From Chaenocephalus aceratus (taxonomy: Eukaryota; Chordata; Actinopteri; Perciformes; Channichthyidae), in assembly GCA_023974075.1 (NCBI GenBank), contig CM043790.1, forward strand, positions 14,743,804 to 14,807,803: 64,000 nt of DNA. Direction: 5' to 3'. The notes under the pieces are model-generated. The model was not told the DNA's origin. It did no database searches and saw only the letters and a program-made list of their open reading frames with translations. Shown here piece by piece: positions 11,901 through 23,993 of the stretch; within the stretch, counting starts at the first letter, position 1, and each line of letters opens with the position of its first letter. The translations under genes were made by a program, and so were the position numbers.

Positions 11901-13117
11901 GCCGCATGCCTTTAATCCAGATGTTCAGAGAGATACCCAGTCGTCACATTGCATTGATTAAAAAACACCCTTGCCGGCACAATTGGATTTTACACTGCAG
12001 ATATGGTGATGTTCATGCTCTTATGGAGATGTAGTTACAAATATGTAGCCACACTAAACTGTAATGAGATTCCATGAATTTATCAAACAACAAAATAACA
12101 GAGCTAAGAGAACATATATATATTCATCTAGTGAGAACTGATTTGTTGACGCAGTCGTTATGTTAGTTCAGATATGTAAAATGTCTGACAGTTAATAATC
12201 AAAGATGTCGGACTTGAGGTCTATCTATTTGACATTAAGTTTTTCATTTTTTTCTAAAACCTTAACTACATTTTTCAAGTAAAACATTTTGAAAAGGGCC
12301 AATGGGTAAATTCGATTTTCTCTCTAAGGGTTTACTCAAACTCCTTGGTCAATTAAGTTCCAAACTGACTACAAATGACGGAAAACTCACATTTTCTTAT
12401 GTTGTTCAATCTGCTTATCCTTTTTCTCATAGTATTCCATGATTTTCACCCTCTGAGTCTGCACCAGACGCCCTTTCTCGATGTTGAACTCTTCCTCCGC
12501 CTGTAAACAGATGGGTATGACAAGACCAGTGACTGCGATCCCTGCAGCAAACATCACAGACAGACAGACAGACTTACCTTAGAATCAATTTCATCAACTT
12601 TCTCATTGGCCTCCTGCTCAATGAAGCCCATCATGTGCTTGATCTGCAAAAACAAAATAGTCTGTTAAAATGTTGAAGTCACAAAAAGCTTATGTCAACC
12701 TTATAAATGCATGTACATACCAAACAAAAACCCAATACTTACTTAAACACATAATTTAAATAATGTTAGCACTAAAATATTAAACCTAATATATGAAACG
12801 GAACATTACCATTATTTGTTTTGCTTTTTTTTTTACAACAGTTAACACTTTTAAATAACCCATATTTTAACTAAATAAAGTGTCACGTAAAGGAGTTTAG
12901 TAACAACCTCATAAGTTAACGACAGTTAGTTTGTGCATAATGATTTAGCTACTGACGCTAGTTTTAGCCCGTTAGCAAGTGTTAATGTTTGTCATGTTAA
13001 GCTACAGCTAGCTTAATGTATAACTTCGTCACTGGGATAATAGTTTTAAACTTGACAGTTCAGAGTCAAAATTGTCTACTTTACCTGTTTCTGTACGTCA
13101 GCATCGGTGAGCGCCAT
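8992..13117 (-). CDS. atp6v1e1: V-type proton ATPase subunit E1; two single-base frame breaks
   Basis: Peripheral-stalk subunit E of the V1 sector, which with G links the catalytic head to Vo in endosomes and lysosomes. Exons in transcript order: 13085-13117, 12578-12643, 12391-12500, 11776-11842, 11284-11372, 11122-11190, 10886-10978, 10659-10746, 8992-9054. The start is [11 protein letters not shown]; the coiled N-terminal half ([31 protein letters not shown]) and the end [16 protein letters not shown] then [12 protein letters not shown] match subunit E. The spliced length is 678 nt (225 aa), very close to human. However, exon 5 lacks one base after ENYP, and exon 7 has one extra A in an A6 run before IDTVRF. 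The two cancel in length but leave exon 6 out of frame, giving an early stop as read. Either these are consensus errors or this is a decaying duplicate; teleosts can carry two atp6v1e1 copies. Confidence 0.92.
9364..9802. mobile_element. TTAA-flanked MITE, family A (piggyBac-like)
   Basis: Flanked by TTAA at 9360-9363 and 9803-9806. The ends are AGGGGCCCTATTGTGC and, inverted, AGGGGCCTTTTTATGC. A TTAA target duplication is characteristic of piggyBac-type insertion. No transposase ORF, so non-autonomous. It lies in atp6v1e1 intron 8 and is the same family as 35500-38243. Confidence 0.8.
9817..10189. mobile_element. TTAA-flanked MITE, family B
   Basis: TTAA at 9813-9816 and 10190-10193 flank a 373-bp element with about 30-bp terminal inverted repeats (AGGTATGGTATGTAAG / AGGTGGGGTATGTAAA, then TTTGAGAAACCGGCT). 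Only 14 bp separate it from the family A copy. A 3'-truncated relative is at 51278-51507. The ORF here is not gene-like. Confidence 0.8.
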
Positions 13118-13300
13118 GACTGGTCTTTAATATGTTATTATTTTTATTTAACGTTTGTCAAAAAAGGGCAAAAAGTATTCCCTAACACTTGTACGATGCA
13201 GATAAACACTGACAGTTGGTAGAAAACACTTTCCTTTCTTGTTGCATTTCTTCCGTCGAGCTAGGGTTAAAGACAAGAAACAACATCCGTCCACAGGTTT
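13118..13300 (-). promoter_or_regulatory. atp6v1e1 5' UTR and promoter region
   Basis: The region upstream of the atp6v1e1 ATG. On the minus strand it contains an ETS-like GACGGAAGAAATG motif at about 13244-13256, and no TATA box is obvious, as expected of a housekeeping gene. No transcription start can be fixed from sequence. Confidence 0.35.
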
Positions 13301-16021
13301 CAAAATAATACACTTATTCAAAATAGGGCGCCACTCCCCCTCTCAATATTTATAACAAAAATAGAGAATGACTCACGAAATACTATGAGATATTTATTTT
13401 AACAATGCTAATATTAAAGATGTTGTGCAAGGGATCATCTGCAATCTTTCTGGCAGTTTTTTTAATATATAATTGCAAGATCCCATACATGATATATCGT
13501 ATGGTATTTTAAATTGTTCAGGTTGGGCGTCGCAGCCATTATATGAGGGTGGGACAAGTCCCCCCCCAACTTTTCAAATGATTAGTTTAGACCCCCATAC
13601 ACTTTTACCATGTGGAAAGTCCGTGCATCGGCCTATCCACTCGCCGCTCTTTGGTCCATGTTACGTTTTGTTAGTTTGATTTTTCGTTTGAACTAAAAAA
13701 AAGAAAATACCAGCCTTTTTTCGTTTTAAATCAAAAAAACGAAAAAACGTGAAACCAAAGCCGTTTCCTGTTTATGTTGTCTGAATCAAAAAACGGATAA
13801 CAAGAAGACCTAATAAAAAAAAAACGGTCTGATTTTGGTTAACAACTTCATTCAATTTTCCGTTTGTATTGAAGAATGAAGAAAAGCAGTCCGGTGGACC
13901 GGAAGTTAAAGAACATATTTCAAAATAAAAGACACGAGGATATAATGGCAATGCTGTAAAAGACCCAGAAGTCTGACGACCCTTGGCCCCCCTGCTTCCG
14001 GCACCCATGCTGACGAGGATACGTTATTTCTGCATTCACATGCAGATATGCATTTATAGAGATTAATACAAGTATGCAAGCTCTGTGCATAACTTTATTT
14101 CGCTGACTTTCCGGTTTGTACTGTGTCGGCAAATCCAGTGTCCAGCTTGTCACTGTGTGACAACCATTGAACAACGTCATGTTTGTTGCATACCTGCAAG
14201 ATTGACCTGTGGCAAATGTCAGCGATGTGAACAGAACTGTCACCCTACTTTCACCTGCACCCAGCAGCAAGCGGGAGAACAATATATCATACAGTCGACC
14301 CCTAAAACAGTTCACACAGTAATAGAACAAATGTTAAGCATTATTTTGTCCAACTAGTCTCTACATTATGAATTTGTTGTTTGTCTAAACTGCTAAGAAG
14401 CTGACAGCTCAGTTAGAACCATAGACTGTATAGGTAAAGGTTGTATGTCATTATTAACAAATATACTAAGTCTGACATCTTCATTGACATTTTACAATCA
14501 AAGGGAACATCCCCAAAAAATGGGGAAATCCTCTAATAAGCTCACTAAACAAATATCAGTTCACAGAAATGTTATTTCATTTTTACAAGTGGCATGTTTG
14601 TATTGAACAGGTTATTAAACAGTGGAATACAACTATTTTAAACTATTGGAAAGCAGGGGAAATGTGTGTGTATGAGATTAACCATTTAGATGACATACAC
14701 ATGAAGTCATGAACCTACACCCAGACATTAGTTGTCTAACTTGAACCTAAAACACTTGTAGCCTGCTCTCTGCATTCCCCTTATATTCCACAATAAGGGG
14801 GAATGTCAACACCGAAACCTGTCAACCCGCACTCTGCTGTTCCTCAGCACCACTCCCCCCTCCCTCCCACTGAAATTATGATGAAAGCGTAGTAATCATA
14901 GATAACACGCAGGGTCCGTGACAGTTTGTTTTCATCTGATTTCAAATAAACAAAGTCTTGGTTTTAAGAATATTAAACTTGTTTCGCCAAATTCAGATGA
15001 TAAAAACAACTTTTAAGCTTGTAAAGGCATAATTACAAGAGGCCAACTTAACATCACAGCAGGCATAACAACAGCCGGTGTTTCTTTGAGGGTTTCCCCG
15101 GGAAACAAACACAATACACACACAATGCGTCACAGATTATTTCGCGTATTTGAAATCATCTACGCAGCTCGCGACGTAACTAGGAGTCTAGTGGACGGTA
15201 TCAGTACTACAAGCTAAACACATATTATTTTTTTTACATTTTTTTTTATTAATTACGTGGTTTATAAATTAATCTGAGGGCCGCAAAAAGAGGAGGTGGG
15301 GGGCCGCCATTTGCCCCATCCCTGGAGTAGACTGTATAATATAAATGGACCTAGGGTCTGTGACGTCTCACCCATAGGATTCTGCAGAGTTGCCGAGAAG
15401 CCCTTAGTAGGCGGAGTCGGCCACTAACGGCTCGCCAGTGAACATCAGATTTCAACTCCCGCCTACCTCCAAATAAGGGCAAAGAGGCGGAGCCGAGGCG
15501 GGGACCTCCTGCCACCGAGGCTGGAACTGGAGTTCCAGAGCTATCTGAAGTTACCAAGCTAAGCTAACATGCTCCCCATCTGCACACTGCCGTCGCATTT
15601 TACGTTTCTAAGGTAAGCGGACATGAAACTATTCAGCAAAACTATAAATAATAATCTAAGTTATTGAGTTTTTAGCATAATACTTCAGAATCTTAAAACC
15701 CCTTAACGTTTGTATGCAATTGTGCTAAATTCAACACTGGAATCAAGCAAATATTAATATGTTTGCATGACATTAGTTATTTATATTTTGATATCACTTA
15801 ATTACACGTTTAATACATTTAAGTCAAGCTAAGGTACATGTGATGGTAGCTAGTTAGTGCTCTTACCTGTGAGGCCTCCTCCAAACAGCATAACAACCAG
15901 ACTGTATCATACAACTAAGTACCCGTTCTAGATCCTTGACTTTAGACAAACAATTCAAAAGACAAAATGTATTTAAAGACCAATCTTTATTTGAATGTGC
16001 CTCTTAACCTGAGATATTAGT
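13301..16021. other. Intergenic stretch between atp6v1e1 and the Gypsy element
   Basis: No gene is recognisable. Short ORFs lack splice or codon signals. Fragments beginning 'tagactgtata' (14420, 15328) resemble a dispersed teleost repeat. 13640-13830 is rich in A/T runs of the form tttttcgttt, and similar text recurs at about 27200-27340. A G+C-richer patch at 15350-15600 carries only a chance ORF. Confidence 0.5.
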
Positions 16022-16025
16022 TATA

Positions 16026-17587
16026 TGTAACACGCCCCACTATGCAGGGCGCAATGACAGATAGTATTCCTGCAAAACAGGAGAAATGAACAACCAAATT
16101 CTTAGCTGCTTGATGGCGGGTCTTGCCAGAATTTATTATTCATTTTTCACACACAATTGTTAATGCCCTTAACCATTTGACACAACACACACACAATTGT
16201 TAATGCCCTTTTCTGTCTTCAATATAAACACTTGTCATATATATTCATGTCTTCAATAATTTGAAATAAACACCATGACTTAAAATAAGAATTTCTCTAT
16301 TCAGATATTGATTTTGTAATCAAACCCTTTTAATACCTTCCAGGTAAAGCATCAGAAACTAATCTGTGCTAGCATTAGCAGTCAACAAGCATTTATGCAT
16401 TAACTCTGACCATAAAACATACAGATAATACAAAAGACACACACAAAATACTTAGGATATAAACCCGGAAAATATGTAAGTACAAAATGTATAGGAGCTG
16501 TAAACAATTACATTTACTTGCATTCACTTTGTTCAAAGCTCAGTTATGCTACATTAAAATAGCGACCGCCATTACACACACGCGCACACAGCAACCACGA
16601 GGCAGTCTCCTACGCAGCATTGAAGACAATAAATGTCCAAACACCACTTCAAAACTAGGACATCGTGACACACACGTGGATTCTTATAACACTTGTGACA
16701 ATATGTACACAAAACTGACCTGCAAAACAGGAGAAATGATGAACAACCAAATTCTTAGCTGCTCGTTTGGCGGGTCTTGCCAGAATTAGTGATGGGTCGT
16801 TCGCGAACGATTCGTTCTTTTTGAACGAATCTTTGAAGTGAACGAGATGAACTGATCCCTCACACAAAACGATTCGTTTGTTTGAGTCGCCGCTAAAGAG
16901 AAGCTGTTCGCGAACGACGAACTTAAAGAACTGGCGGAAACAGTTCAGAACCGTTTCCTACAGTGTACTGTAATCAGAGCCCTCTCCGACGCGCGCGCGC
17001 ACACACACACACGAGCGATAAATACACACATCGTTGTATTCCCTCCCCCTGTCGGCCCTAAAATCTTCAGATGGTGGATACCTGAGCTCCATAGCGTCCC
17101 GCTAATGTGAAACACACAGACACAGCGTTAGCGGGACATTCTCCTCCCCCTGTCGGCACTAACAGATTCAGAGGGCGGATAGCTGGGCTTCGTAGCGTCC
17201 AGCTAGCTTAGCCGCTAGCTTAGCGATAAATACACACAGCGTTGTATTCTCCTCCCCCTGTCGGCCGAATCGTTCGCGAACGTGCAAATCACCAGAAGTA
17301 GTTCGCGAACCGGTGAACGAATCAGTGAACGAATCTTTCAAGTGAACTGAATCAAAAGATTCGTGTCCCCGAAGGGAATCGGAATTCCCATCACTAGCCA
17401 GAATGGCAAGCCAACGGCAGCTCCGTCTCCACATCAGTCCGTTTACGGCAGGCGCAAATCACAACAAACCCGTTTACGGCAGTGTTACCCTGCCATCTAC
17501 TGCCCCCTGCTGTCCATTGTTAAACAGGTTTCTAAAATGATATTAAATATAAACATAAAATTGTGATCACACACTGTGTGGGTCACA
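16026..17587 (-). repeat. Left (3') LTR of the Gypsy element, interrupted
   Basis: 16465-16786 plus 17397-17587 align closely with 23922-24435 (shared ccggaaaatatgtaagtac, cacgaggcagtctcctacgc, aagccaacggcagctccg, cactgtgtgggtcaca). The 610 bp between are a later hAT insertion. The part left of 16465 has no partner in the right LTR, and it contains a second copy of the about 65-bp segment 'cctgcaaaacaggagaaatga...gtcttgccagaat' (16071-16136 versus 16721-16786). The outer boundary is therefore less certain. Confidence 0.75.
16787..17396. mobile_element. hAT-type non-autonomous element nested in the LTR
   Basis: A 610-bp insertion with 10-bp terminal inverted repeats TAGTGATGGG...CCCATCACTA, flanked by the perfect 8-bp duplication GCCAGAAT (16779-16786 and 17397-17404). 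The right LTR at about 24240-24265 shows the unoccupied site (one GCCAGAAT). An 8-bp duplication is diagnostic of hAT. The interior has several GTTCGCGAAC palindromes near both ends and a diverged internal duplication (about 17040-17130 versus 17140-17240, 'ctccccctgtcggc...gcgtcc'). No transposase. Confidence 0.92.
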
Positions 17588-17602
17588 CACTCCCCGACAA
17601 AG
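17588..17602 (-). other. Putative polypurine tract of the Gypsy element
   Basis: On the minus strand the bases just before the 3' LTR read CTTTGTCGGGGAGTG, a purine-rich run in the position expected for plus-strand priming. Confidence 0.5.
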
Positions 17603-17779
17603 AAAAATGGCTCCCGATATTAACCATCAACCTCTTAACTTGTGCCCCTTCTCTTTGAACTTAAAACACTTATACACACTCTCACAAGGGCACTTCTTTA
17701 AATGTACAGGTGAATACAATATGTATGAGAGTGGGTGTAACAATCTTTCCTTCTCAATATGCATGTATGTATGGTAGCA

Positions 17780-18754
17780 TTACAGTGTGTCATGCAGTGT
17801 CTGGTGTGTAGTGTAAGGCAGTGTCTGGTGTGTAGTGTAATGTGGCATAGGAACAGGCTGCATTCCCCAGAATGGCAGGGCTTGTACAGTATAGAGTCTT
17901 GCTGGGTCTGTAGACCCACATGATCTGGAGGATGGCTGACCAAGGGAGTCATATGTCAGCGTTTGAGGAGGTCTCCTGTCCCGTGTGGATTTCCTCACTG
18001 GCTCATCCTGAGGTGTCACAGGTCGGTCATAGCCATAGGGTACTTGTACATACTCATGCTCTTCCGGTGCTTCAGAATCCACAGGCAGGTCTTCCTCATC
18101 AGTCCGTTCTTCTGGTTGTTCTTGTCTGGTTTCTCTCTCAGGTGTAACAACTCCATGTTGTTCTGGTGTATGATATCTCGATGGCACTCTATATCCATGT
18201 GGTTCAGGTACCCTTTTTGGACCGTTTGTGTTTTGCTGAGATCCAGAGCTAGGTTCAACATTCTGTGAGTGAAGTCCAGCTTGTGGAGGTACTCTTAGCC
18301 AGTATCGTACTCTAGGTGCCTCATCATCAGAGTTTTCTGAGTCACTGCTTTGTGATGTCTCTCTCTGTCGTTGTTTCTCAACATGATGACTCTTGCTCTT
18401 CCCTCTAGGTGGTAGCGGATTTCCTGTTAGTTCAGGCAAGTTTACAGGTAGGTCATTGACAACGTGTAGGAGATTTCGATGGAGGGTACGGATCTTATCA
18501 CCACCTGTCTCAGGGCACACTTTGTACACAGGAATTTCACCAACTTGTTCTTTGACGACATACACAGTTTGTTCCCAGTAGGACCTCAATTTTCCAGGTC
18601 CACCTCTCTCACTCATGTTGCGGACTAGGACTCTATCACCAGGTTGGAGCACAACTCCCTTGATGTGACAGTCATAGTACTTCTTGTTTCTTGCACTGGA
18701 GTGTTGACTGTTTTCAGATGCAATCCGGTAAGCCTCTTTCATTCTCAGAGCCAT
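17780..18754 (-). CDS. Gypsy pol fragment: integrase C-terminal region and tail
   Basis: Open for 324 codons. The N-terminal part (about residues 35-100) carries [18 protein letters not shown], a YWE motif and LHRNLL, matching the GPY/F-like C-terminal domain of Gypsy integrases. The rest is a proline/glutamate-rich low-complexity tail ending near the 3' LTR. It is separated from the integrase core by a frame break at about 18755-18976. It is not an envelope protein: no signal peptide or fusion-type segment. Confidence 0.8.
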   Translation of the reverse strand: MALRMKEAYRIASENSQHSSARNKKYYDCHIKGVVLQPGDRVLVRNMSERGGPGKLRSYWEQTVYVVKEQVGEIPVYKVCPETGGDKIRTLHRNLLHVVNDLPVNLPELTGNPLPPRGKSKSHHVEKQRQRETSQSSDSENSDDEAPRVRYWLRVPPQAGLHSQNVEPSSGSQQNTNGPKRVPEPHGYRVPSRYHTPEQHGVVTPERETRQEQPEERTDEEDLPVDSEAPEEHEYVQVPYGYDRPVTPQDEPVRKSTRDRRPPQTLTYDSLGQPSSRSCGSTDPARLYTVQALPFWGMQPVPMPHYTTHQTLPYTTHQTLHDTL

Positions 18755-18976
18755 TTCTTAGCATAACCCTGTTTTTTTTCAGTCTGACCTTTGGCTGACA
18801 GGCCAAAACATTAAATCTACTGGGAGACCACGGTTGCCGTCCAAACATGAGGTAGTGGGGTGAGAAGCCTGTTGCTTCATGCCTGGTGCAGTTGTATGCA
18901 GGTACAACCAGGGATAAGTGGTCTTTCCATTGCTCTTCTTTTTCTCTCCCAGGGTCCTCAACATTGGAGCAGTGTT

Positions 18977-20575
18977 CTATTGAACCTCCAGCTGGGTTTC
19001 CTTGGGGGTGGTATGAGGGTTTGTCCTCGAATGAGCAACTCCAGCCAGATGCCTCAGGGTCTTGAACAGGTCATTTTCGAACTCTCTGCCTTGGTCGTGG
19101 TGTAACCTGGCCGGGTCGCCGAATCTTGGTTTAAAGTCATTATAGATTTTTTCAGCAGCTGTTCTGCCAGATTTATTTTTTGTTGCGTAGACTTGAGCAA
19201 ATCTGGTAAAATGGTCAATAACTACTAAAATGTACTCGTAGCCCCCTTTGCTATTTTCCAGGTGCATATAGTCTATAGACACAAGCTCAAGTGGTGCAGA
19301 TGAAGTGATGCTGCCCATTGGTGCTCTGACGTGTGTCACAGGTTTCTTTTGTTTGATACAGGGACACTTTCTGGTTACATAGGTTTCAATGTCCTTTTTC
19401 ATGTAAGGCCAGTAGAAACGGTCTCGAGCCAGGTGGATGACCCTCTCAGCCCCAACATGTCCCATGTCGTCATGGAGATGCTTTAGTACCAGGGGGTGGT
19501 ATCGTGATGGTAAGACGAGCTGCTGCCGCTGACTGGCCGTCCGGTACAACAGTTGATTTTCCATGTGCAGTTTTCCCCACTCGTGCATGAGCTTTCTGAG
19601 TGTACCACTGGCTCTCTTCCTGTCCTCATTGGTCAATACGGCCTTGGCCTCTTTAAGTTTGATAAGCTCACCGATTGCATGGTCCTCCCTTTGGGCATTG
19701 ACTAGCTCACTGTGGTCAATGGTAAGGGGTAACACATTCACAGGTGACTCTGAGCATGAAGCCAGGTCCAATGCAGCAACATAAGCAACATCCTGCCTCT
19801 TTGCAGACTCACAACCATCCCATGTGGTTCGGATGGTTTCTCTTGTGAGTTCCTCAGTACACTCTCTGACGTAGGTGTCAATGTCAAGAGGGAGACGAGA
19901 GAGCGTGTCTGCATCTATGTTCACTCTTCCTGGCCTGTATTTGACATCAAACCTAAAGTCTGCTAGCTCACCTACCCATCGGTGGCCCACAGCATTCAGC
20001 TTGGCAATACTCATCATGTATGTGAGGGGATTATTGTCTGTGTATACTGTGAAATGAGGTGCATAGAACAGGTAATCCCTAAATTTCACACATATCGCCC
20101 ACTTAAGAGCAAGAAACTCCAGTTTCCCTGAGTGCATGTTGTAATTCTTCTCAGCGGGAGACAGAGTTCTTGAACCATAGGCGATGACTCTCAATTTTCC
20201 ATCCTGTCGTTGATACAACACAGCGCCGAGTCCCTGCTGAGAGGCGTCAGTGTGGAGCACAAATGGCAGTTCGAAATCCGGATAGGCCAACACAGGTGGG
20301 TGTGAAAGCGTGTCAATCAGCTGTTCAAGGATCCTTTGGTGATCATCAGTCCACAGGACAGGTGTCCTTGAGGGCAGCTGAGCTCCTTTTCCCACCTTAT
20401 GTTTCCCCTGTGTCACGGTAGAGTTTCCTTTAATTTTTAACAGATCATAAACTGGTTTTGCAATGCTTGAGAAGTTTTGAATATAGGCTCTATAGTAGCT
20501 TAGGAAACCCAGTAACTTCCGGACTTCTCCAACTGTGCTTGGCCTCTTCTCTTTCAGGGACATTGATGGAATCAA
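18977..20575 (-). CDS. Gypsy pol fragment: RT connection, RNase H and integrase
   Basis: A 532-codon open frame. It begins in the RT thumb/connection ([12 protein letters not shown]). RNase H follows with catalytic-type motifs [24 protein letters not shown] and [10 protein letters not shown] His/Cys integrase N-terminal domain (HDDMGH...CPC) and the integrase core ([10 protein letters not shown] and [11 protein letters not shown]) come next. It overlaps the upstream RT fragment by 4 nt in another frame and stops before the third core acidic residue, so it is truncated by a frameshift. Confidence 0.9.
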   Translation of the reverse strand: MIPSMSLKEKRPSTVGEVRKLLGFLSYYRAYIQNFSSIAKPVYDLLKIKGNSTVTQGKHKVGKGAQLPSRTPVLWTDDHQRILEQLIDTLSHPPVLAYPDFELPFVLHTDASQQGLGAVLYQRQDGKLRVIAYGSRTLSPAEKNYNMHSGKLEFLALKWAICVKFRDYLFYAPHFTVYTDNNPLTYMMSIAKLNAVGHRWVGELADFRFDVKYRPGRVNIDADTLSRLPLDIDTYVRECTEELTRETIRTTWDGCESAKRQDVAYVAALDLASCSESPVNVLPLTIDHSELVNAQREDHAIGELIKLKEAKAVLTNEDRKRASGTLRKLMHEWGKLHMENQLLYRTASQRQQLVLPSRYHPLVLKHLHDDMGHVGAERVIHLARDRFYWPYMKKDIETYVTRKCPCIKQKKPVTHVRAPMGSITSSAPLELVSIDYMHLENSKGGYEYILVVIDHFTRFAQVYATKNKSGRTAAEKIYNDFKPRFGDPARLHHDQGREFENDLFKTLRHLAGVAHSRTNPHTTPKETQLEVQ

Positions 20576-21048
20576 TGTCTTTGGGTCAATCCTGACACCG
20601 TCTGCAGAGGACCAGCCTCCCCAACATACCTGACCTCTTTCTGGAACAGCTCACACTTTGTGGGTCGAAGCTTGACACCATGGGACTGCAAGGCTCTCAG
20701 GACTTGACGTACTCCCTCAACATGGCTAGTGAAGGAGTCGGAGTAGCAGAGGATGTCATCGAGGTAAGGGATACAGCAGTTGTCACGCAGAGAGTCCAAC
20801 ATTTCCTCCATGCTGCGCTGAAAAGCAGCAGGGGCGTTGGAGAGTCCAAAAGGTATCCTCACCCACTCATACAGCCCCCAAGGGGTGATGAACGCCGTCA
20901 TGTGTCTGGATCCTTCAGCAATGTAGCCTTGGTGGTAGGCCTTGCCTTGGTCTAAAATGCTGAACCAGCTTTGGCCTTTTAGGGTGTCGATGAGTTCCTG
21001 GATACGAGGCAATGGGTGACGGTCTGGTACTGTTTTCTGGTTTAACAT
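20572..21048 (-). CDS. Gypsy pol fragment: reverse transcriptase fingers/palm
   Basis: A 158-codon frame containing the RT core: [30 protein letters not shown] and the YLDDIL active site (YxDD). The frame is lost just after the palm. The upstream frame 21059-22100 holds scattered pol-like codons broken by stops. Confidence 0.88.
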   Translation of the reverse strand: MLNQKTVPDRHPLPRIQELIDTLKGQSWFSILDQGKAYHQGYIAEGSRHMTAFITPWGLYEWVRIPFGLSNAPAAFQRSMEEMLDSLRDNCCIPYLDDILCYSDSFTSHVEGVRQVLRALQSHGVKLRPTKCELFQKEVRYVGEAGPLQTVSGLTQRH

Positions 21049-22159
21049 TCTATAATCGATGCATAACCTTAGGGACCCATCCTTTTTCCTGACGCAGACA
21101 ACAGGACCTGAGTACGGAGATTTGGGACTTAACTATCCACCCTTTTACAAGCAGGTCTTGGATGTACTCTTTAACCTCTTTATAAAGGGGCCTGGGGTAC
21201 TGCACTGTATGTGCGCTGAACTGGGATGTTGTCCTTTAAGTTGATGGACATTTGCAGGTTGGGAATGCAACCTATGTCCCCATCATCTTTAGCAAAGGCT
21301 GCCGATTCCTCGTGTAACATCTGTTCCCACCTTCATCTGTTGCTCATCACTCAGGTGGCTGACATCCACAGGTGGGTGCCACAGTGCAGAAGTGGGTTTG
21401 TCACTGTTAGAGTGTGGTGATGTGGAAGAACTGGATATATTTGCCTGGGCTTGATTGTCCTTGCTGCTTGGGTTGTCTGTCTCTATCACTCTATCAATGG
21501 TTTCGATGTTGCCTAGAACAGTACAGCTGGGCAGAGTCCCAGCACTTCTGGAATGGTTTGACACAGGCACCTTTACGAAAGGTCTCTCTGTCTGTTGGAT
21601 CGCCATTAGTCCTTCTCCAACACTCAGCTGTGCCAGTGGTGTAGCTTCTAGATCGGGTTCGAAAAGCACAAGTGAGTCAGATTCACTAATATCTACTGGT
21701 ACCCCTGCACTTAATAAAAGTTACCTGGCCAAGATAAATAGTGACTTCTTTCCTGCCTATCTTTACTGCAGCATTCTGTTGTTCCTGTTTTTGCTCAGTC
21801 TTTATGAAACTCACCATAGCTTCTGCCATTGCACTGTCAATCTCCAAAGCACCCGTAAGCAAGTTGACAAGGATAGATATTACTTTGGGTCTACTTTCAT
21901 GACTCCTAAAGAGTTCCTGGATGACATTAAAAACCAACTATCGGTCTGTCTATTTTTATTCGACTCACTAGGAAAGGCACTCGAATAGATAAGTCTGGAT
22001 CATCGTTTCCCTGCAGGTTTACTACCACTTCAAATCCATCCTTCATAAGGTACTGCATCTCCTGTGACAGCCGTCACGTAGAGATCATCCTCCATGAGTT
22101 CACTGAGGGGTCTAATATCTTGTCCAGGTAAGTATCTGTCTTCCAAGCACTGTCTATTA

Positions 22160-22200
22160 TGCTCACATTGGCCCCAGAGTCTAAAAGAGCGGTTATGGCG
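22160..22200 (-). pseudogene. Gypsy aspartic protease motif
   Basis: On the minus strand this reads ITALLDSGANVSIID, containing the Asp-Ser-Gly catalytic triad of retroelement proteases. The surrounding frame is interrupted. Confidence 0.75.
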
Positions 22201-22429
22201 TAACCGTTCATGCTACATCTCAATAGCGACTTTCGACCAATTAGCGGAGCTATCTTTTTGATTGGGTGTTGTTTGTTATTTTCTGCGTGTTGATAGGTGT
22301 ATGACCAGTGCTTTGTATTGCTGCTGCAACTCCTGGGGGTGGGACTTTTCCTTTGGGTCGGTCAGTGGTCGTCCCGTTGCCCTGACCGGTGCCCGTTTCC
22401 CCGCCTGCTTCTGTCTTTCAAGCAGCCTA

Positions 22430-23993
22430 TAGCACGATGACCCTCCTCCCCACAGAAAAAGCAGTGGCTACAGTTTTGGTTGAGCCTGAGCTATGCATTG
22501 TGGGCACCCATACGGTCTCCTGGTCTTCTTCTCTGGTCTGGGTTTTGTCAGGGTAACACTGGTGGGTGGTTGATGTAGCCCCTCAGGCACCTGGGTTGTT
22601 GTTGATAGCTGTTTCAGTGTTTCCATACCTGAGCACTCAATCTCTGGATGACATATCCTTACTTTTGATTGTAGTCTCTCCCACACTGCTGAGTATCTCT
22701 TCAGGATCAGCGAGTATGCTGTGTGCTTGAGTTAACTTGCGGTTGGAACTGCGTCTCAGTCTGCGCTTTCTTTCACTTTCTTCCATCGTAGTCTTGATAA
22801 CTGCCTTAACAGAGCTTCATCAGACACAGTGGGGTCAGCAAGCAGTGGTTTCAGCTCCCGTCTGACATCCTCATGTCTCTCTCCCATGCCTTGATAGACT
22901 GCATTCAAAAAACACCCTGCAGTGTAGACGCATCATACCTAATAAGTGCATTTGCCTGCCTGGAGGTGAACATTTTTTTTTTTTTCAGTCCTATCATGCG
23001 GTATAGGAATTGCTGTGGAGCTTCATTTTCATGCTGTCTAGCACACATCAATTCCTGGAAGAGCTCTGTGCTGCTCTTCTCGCCAAGGTGGGACTGCAGG
23101 AAACTCTTCAGCTCGGTGAGTGTAAGATCTTCCTTGTTTGTCAGCATGTCTTTAAAGTTTCCACCTTTTATTATGCGTAACACCCTCTAATGATCTCGTC
23201 ATCGGTGTGTTGCTCTCTGCAGCCTTCCTCAATCTGTTTACAATAAGCTGTTAAAGCTAATGTCTGATGAAGTGTCAGTTATCTGCCCTCCAATGAATCT
23301 TAAAACTCCCTTCTATGCAGAAATGAAAGATCGTTAAGGGAAATCATGCTCTCTCGGGTGGGATTAGAGAGTCCTTCTGTAAATGTATGTGGTGAGTTAG
23401 GTGTATGCTGCTTACTGGGTTGGCTAGAGTGAGGTTGCGGTATATCTGAACTAGGTGTAGTGACACCGTGTTGAAGTTTGTTTTGCACCTCCTCTAAGCC
23501 CCTTAACAGTTTCTGTATGTCTGTGTCATGAATGCCAGTCTCAGTTGGATTGTCTAATGGCTCAAGTTGTTGGTTAGCGTTAACAGTAGCAGATAACATC
23601 AGAGGTGACTTACAGAAGTATCAATTTCACCCTCTTTGGAACACACGGTACCACTGCTACGGTTTGCAATAATCAAATCAACAGTATCTTGTAGACACAA
23701 CAACATTGACCTTGTAGACACAACAACATTGACATTCCCTCATCTTCTAGGTTTAGTAGAGTCATACTGTTCAATATTCGCAGCAATATACTCAACACAG
23801 CCCTCCTCGTCGTCCCTGTATAGCTCTGATGAGTCAAGTCCTTCCACTGGATCGAGGTGTGTGGCAACTTCATACGCTTCATCTTGCTGTTAGCTGATGA
23901 AGTATTTTCCTTAGTATTTTTCCGGAAAATATGTAAGTACAAAATGTATATGAGCTGTAAACAATTACATTTACTTGCATTCACTTTGTTCAA
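22430..23993 (-). pseudogene. Gypsy gag remnants with CCHC zinc knuckle
   Basis: Minus-strand fragments in several frames. Around 22431-22472 a CFFCGEEGHRAIGC motif fits C-x2-C-x4-H-x4-C. Upstream pieces (23183-22905, 23599-23300, 23993-23673) look like capsid and matrix portions, with helical, Gln/Glu-rich text such as LTELKSFLQSHLGEKSSTEL. Frameshifts and stops separate them, so no intact gag exists. Confidence 0.75.

Noticed and set aside
17780..18754. Possible envelope gene of an endogenous retrovirus
   Set aside because: It has integrase C-terminal motifs, no signal peptide, no membrane segment and no fusion-type region; the element is Ty3/Gypsy without env.
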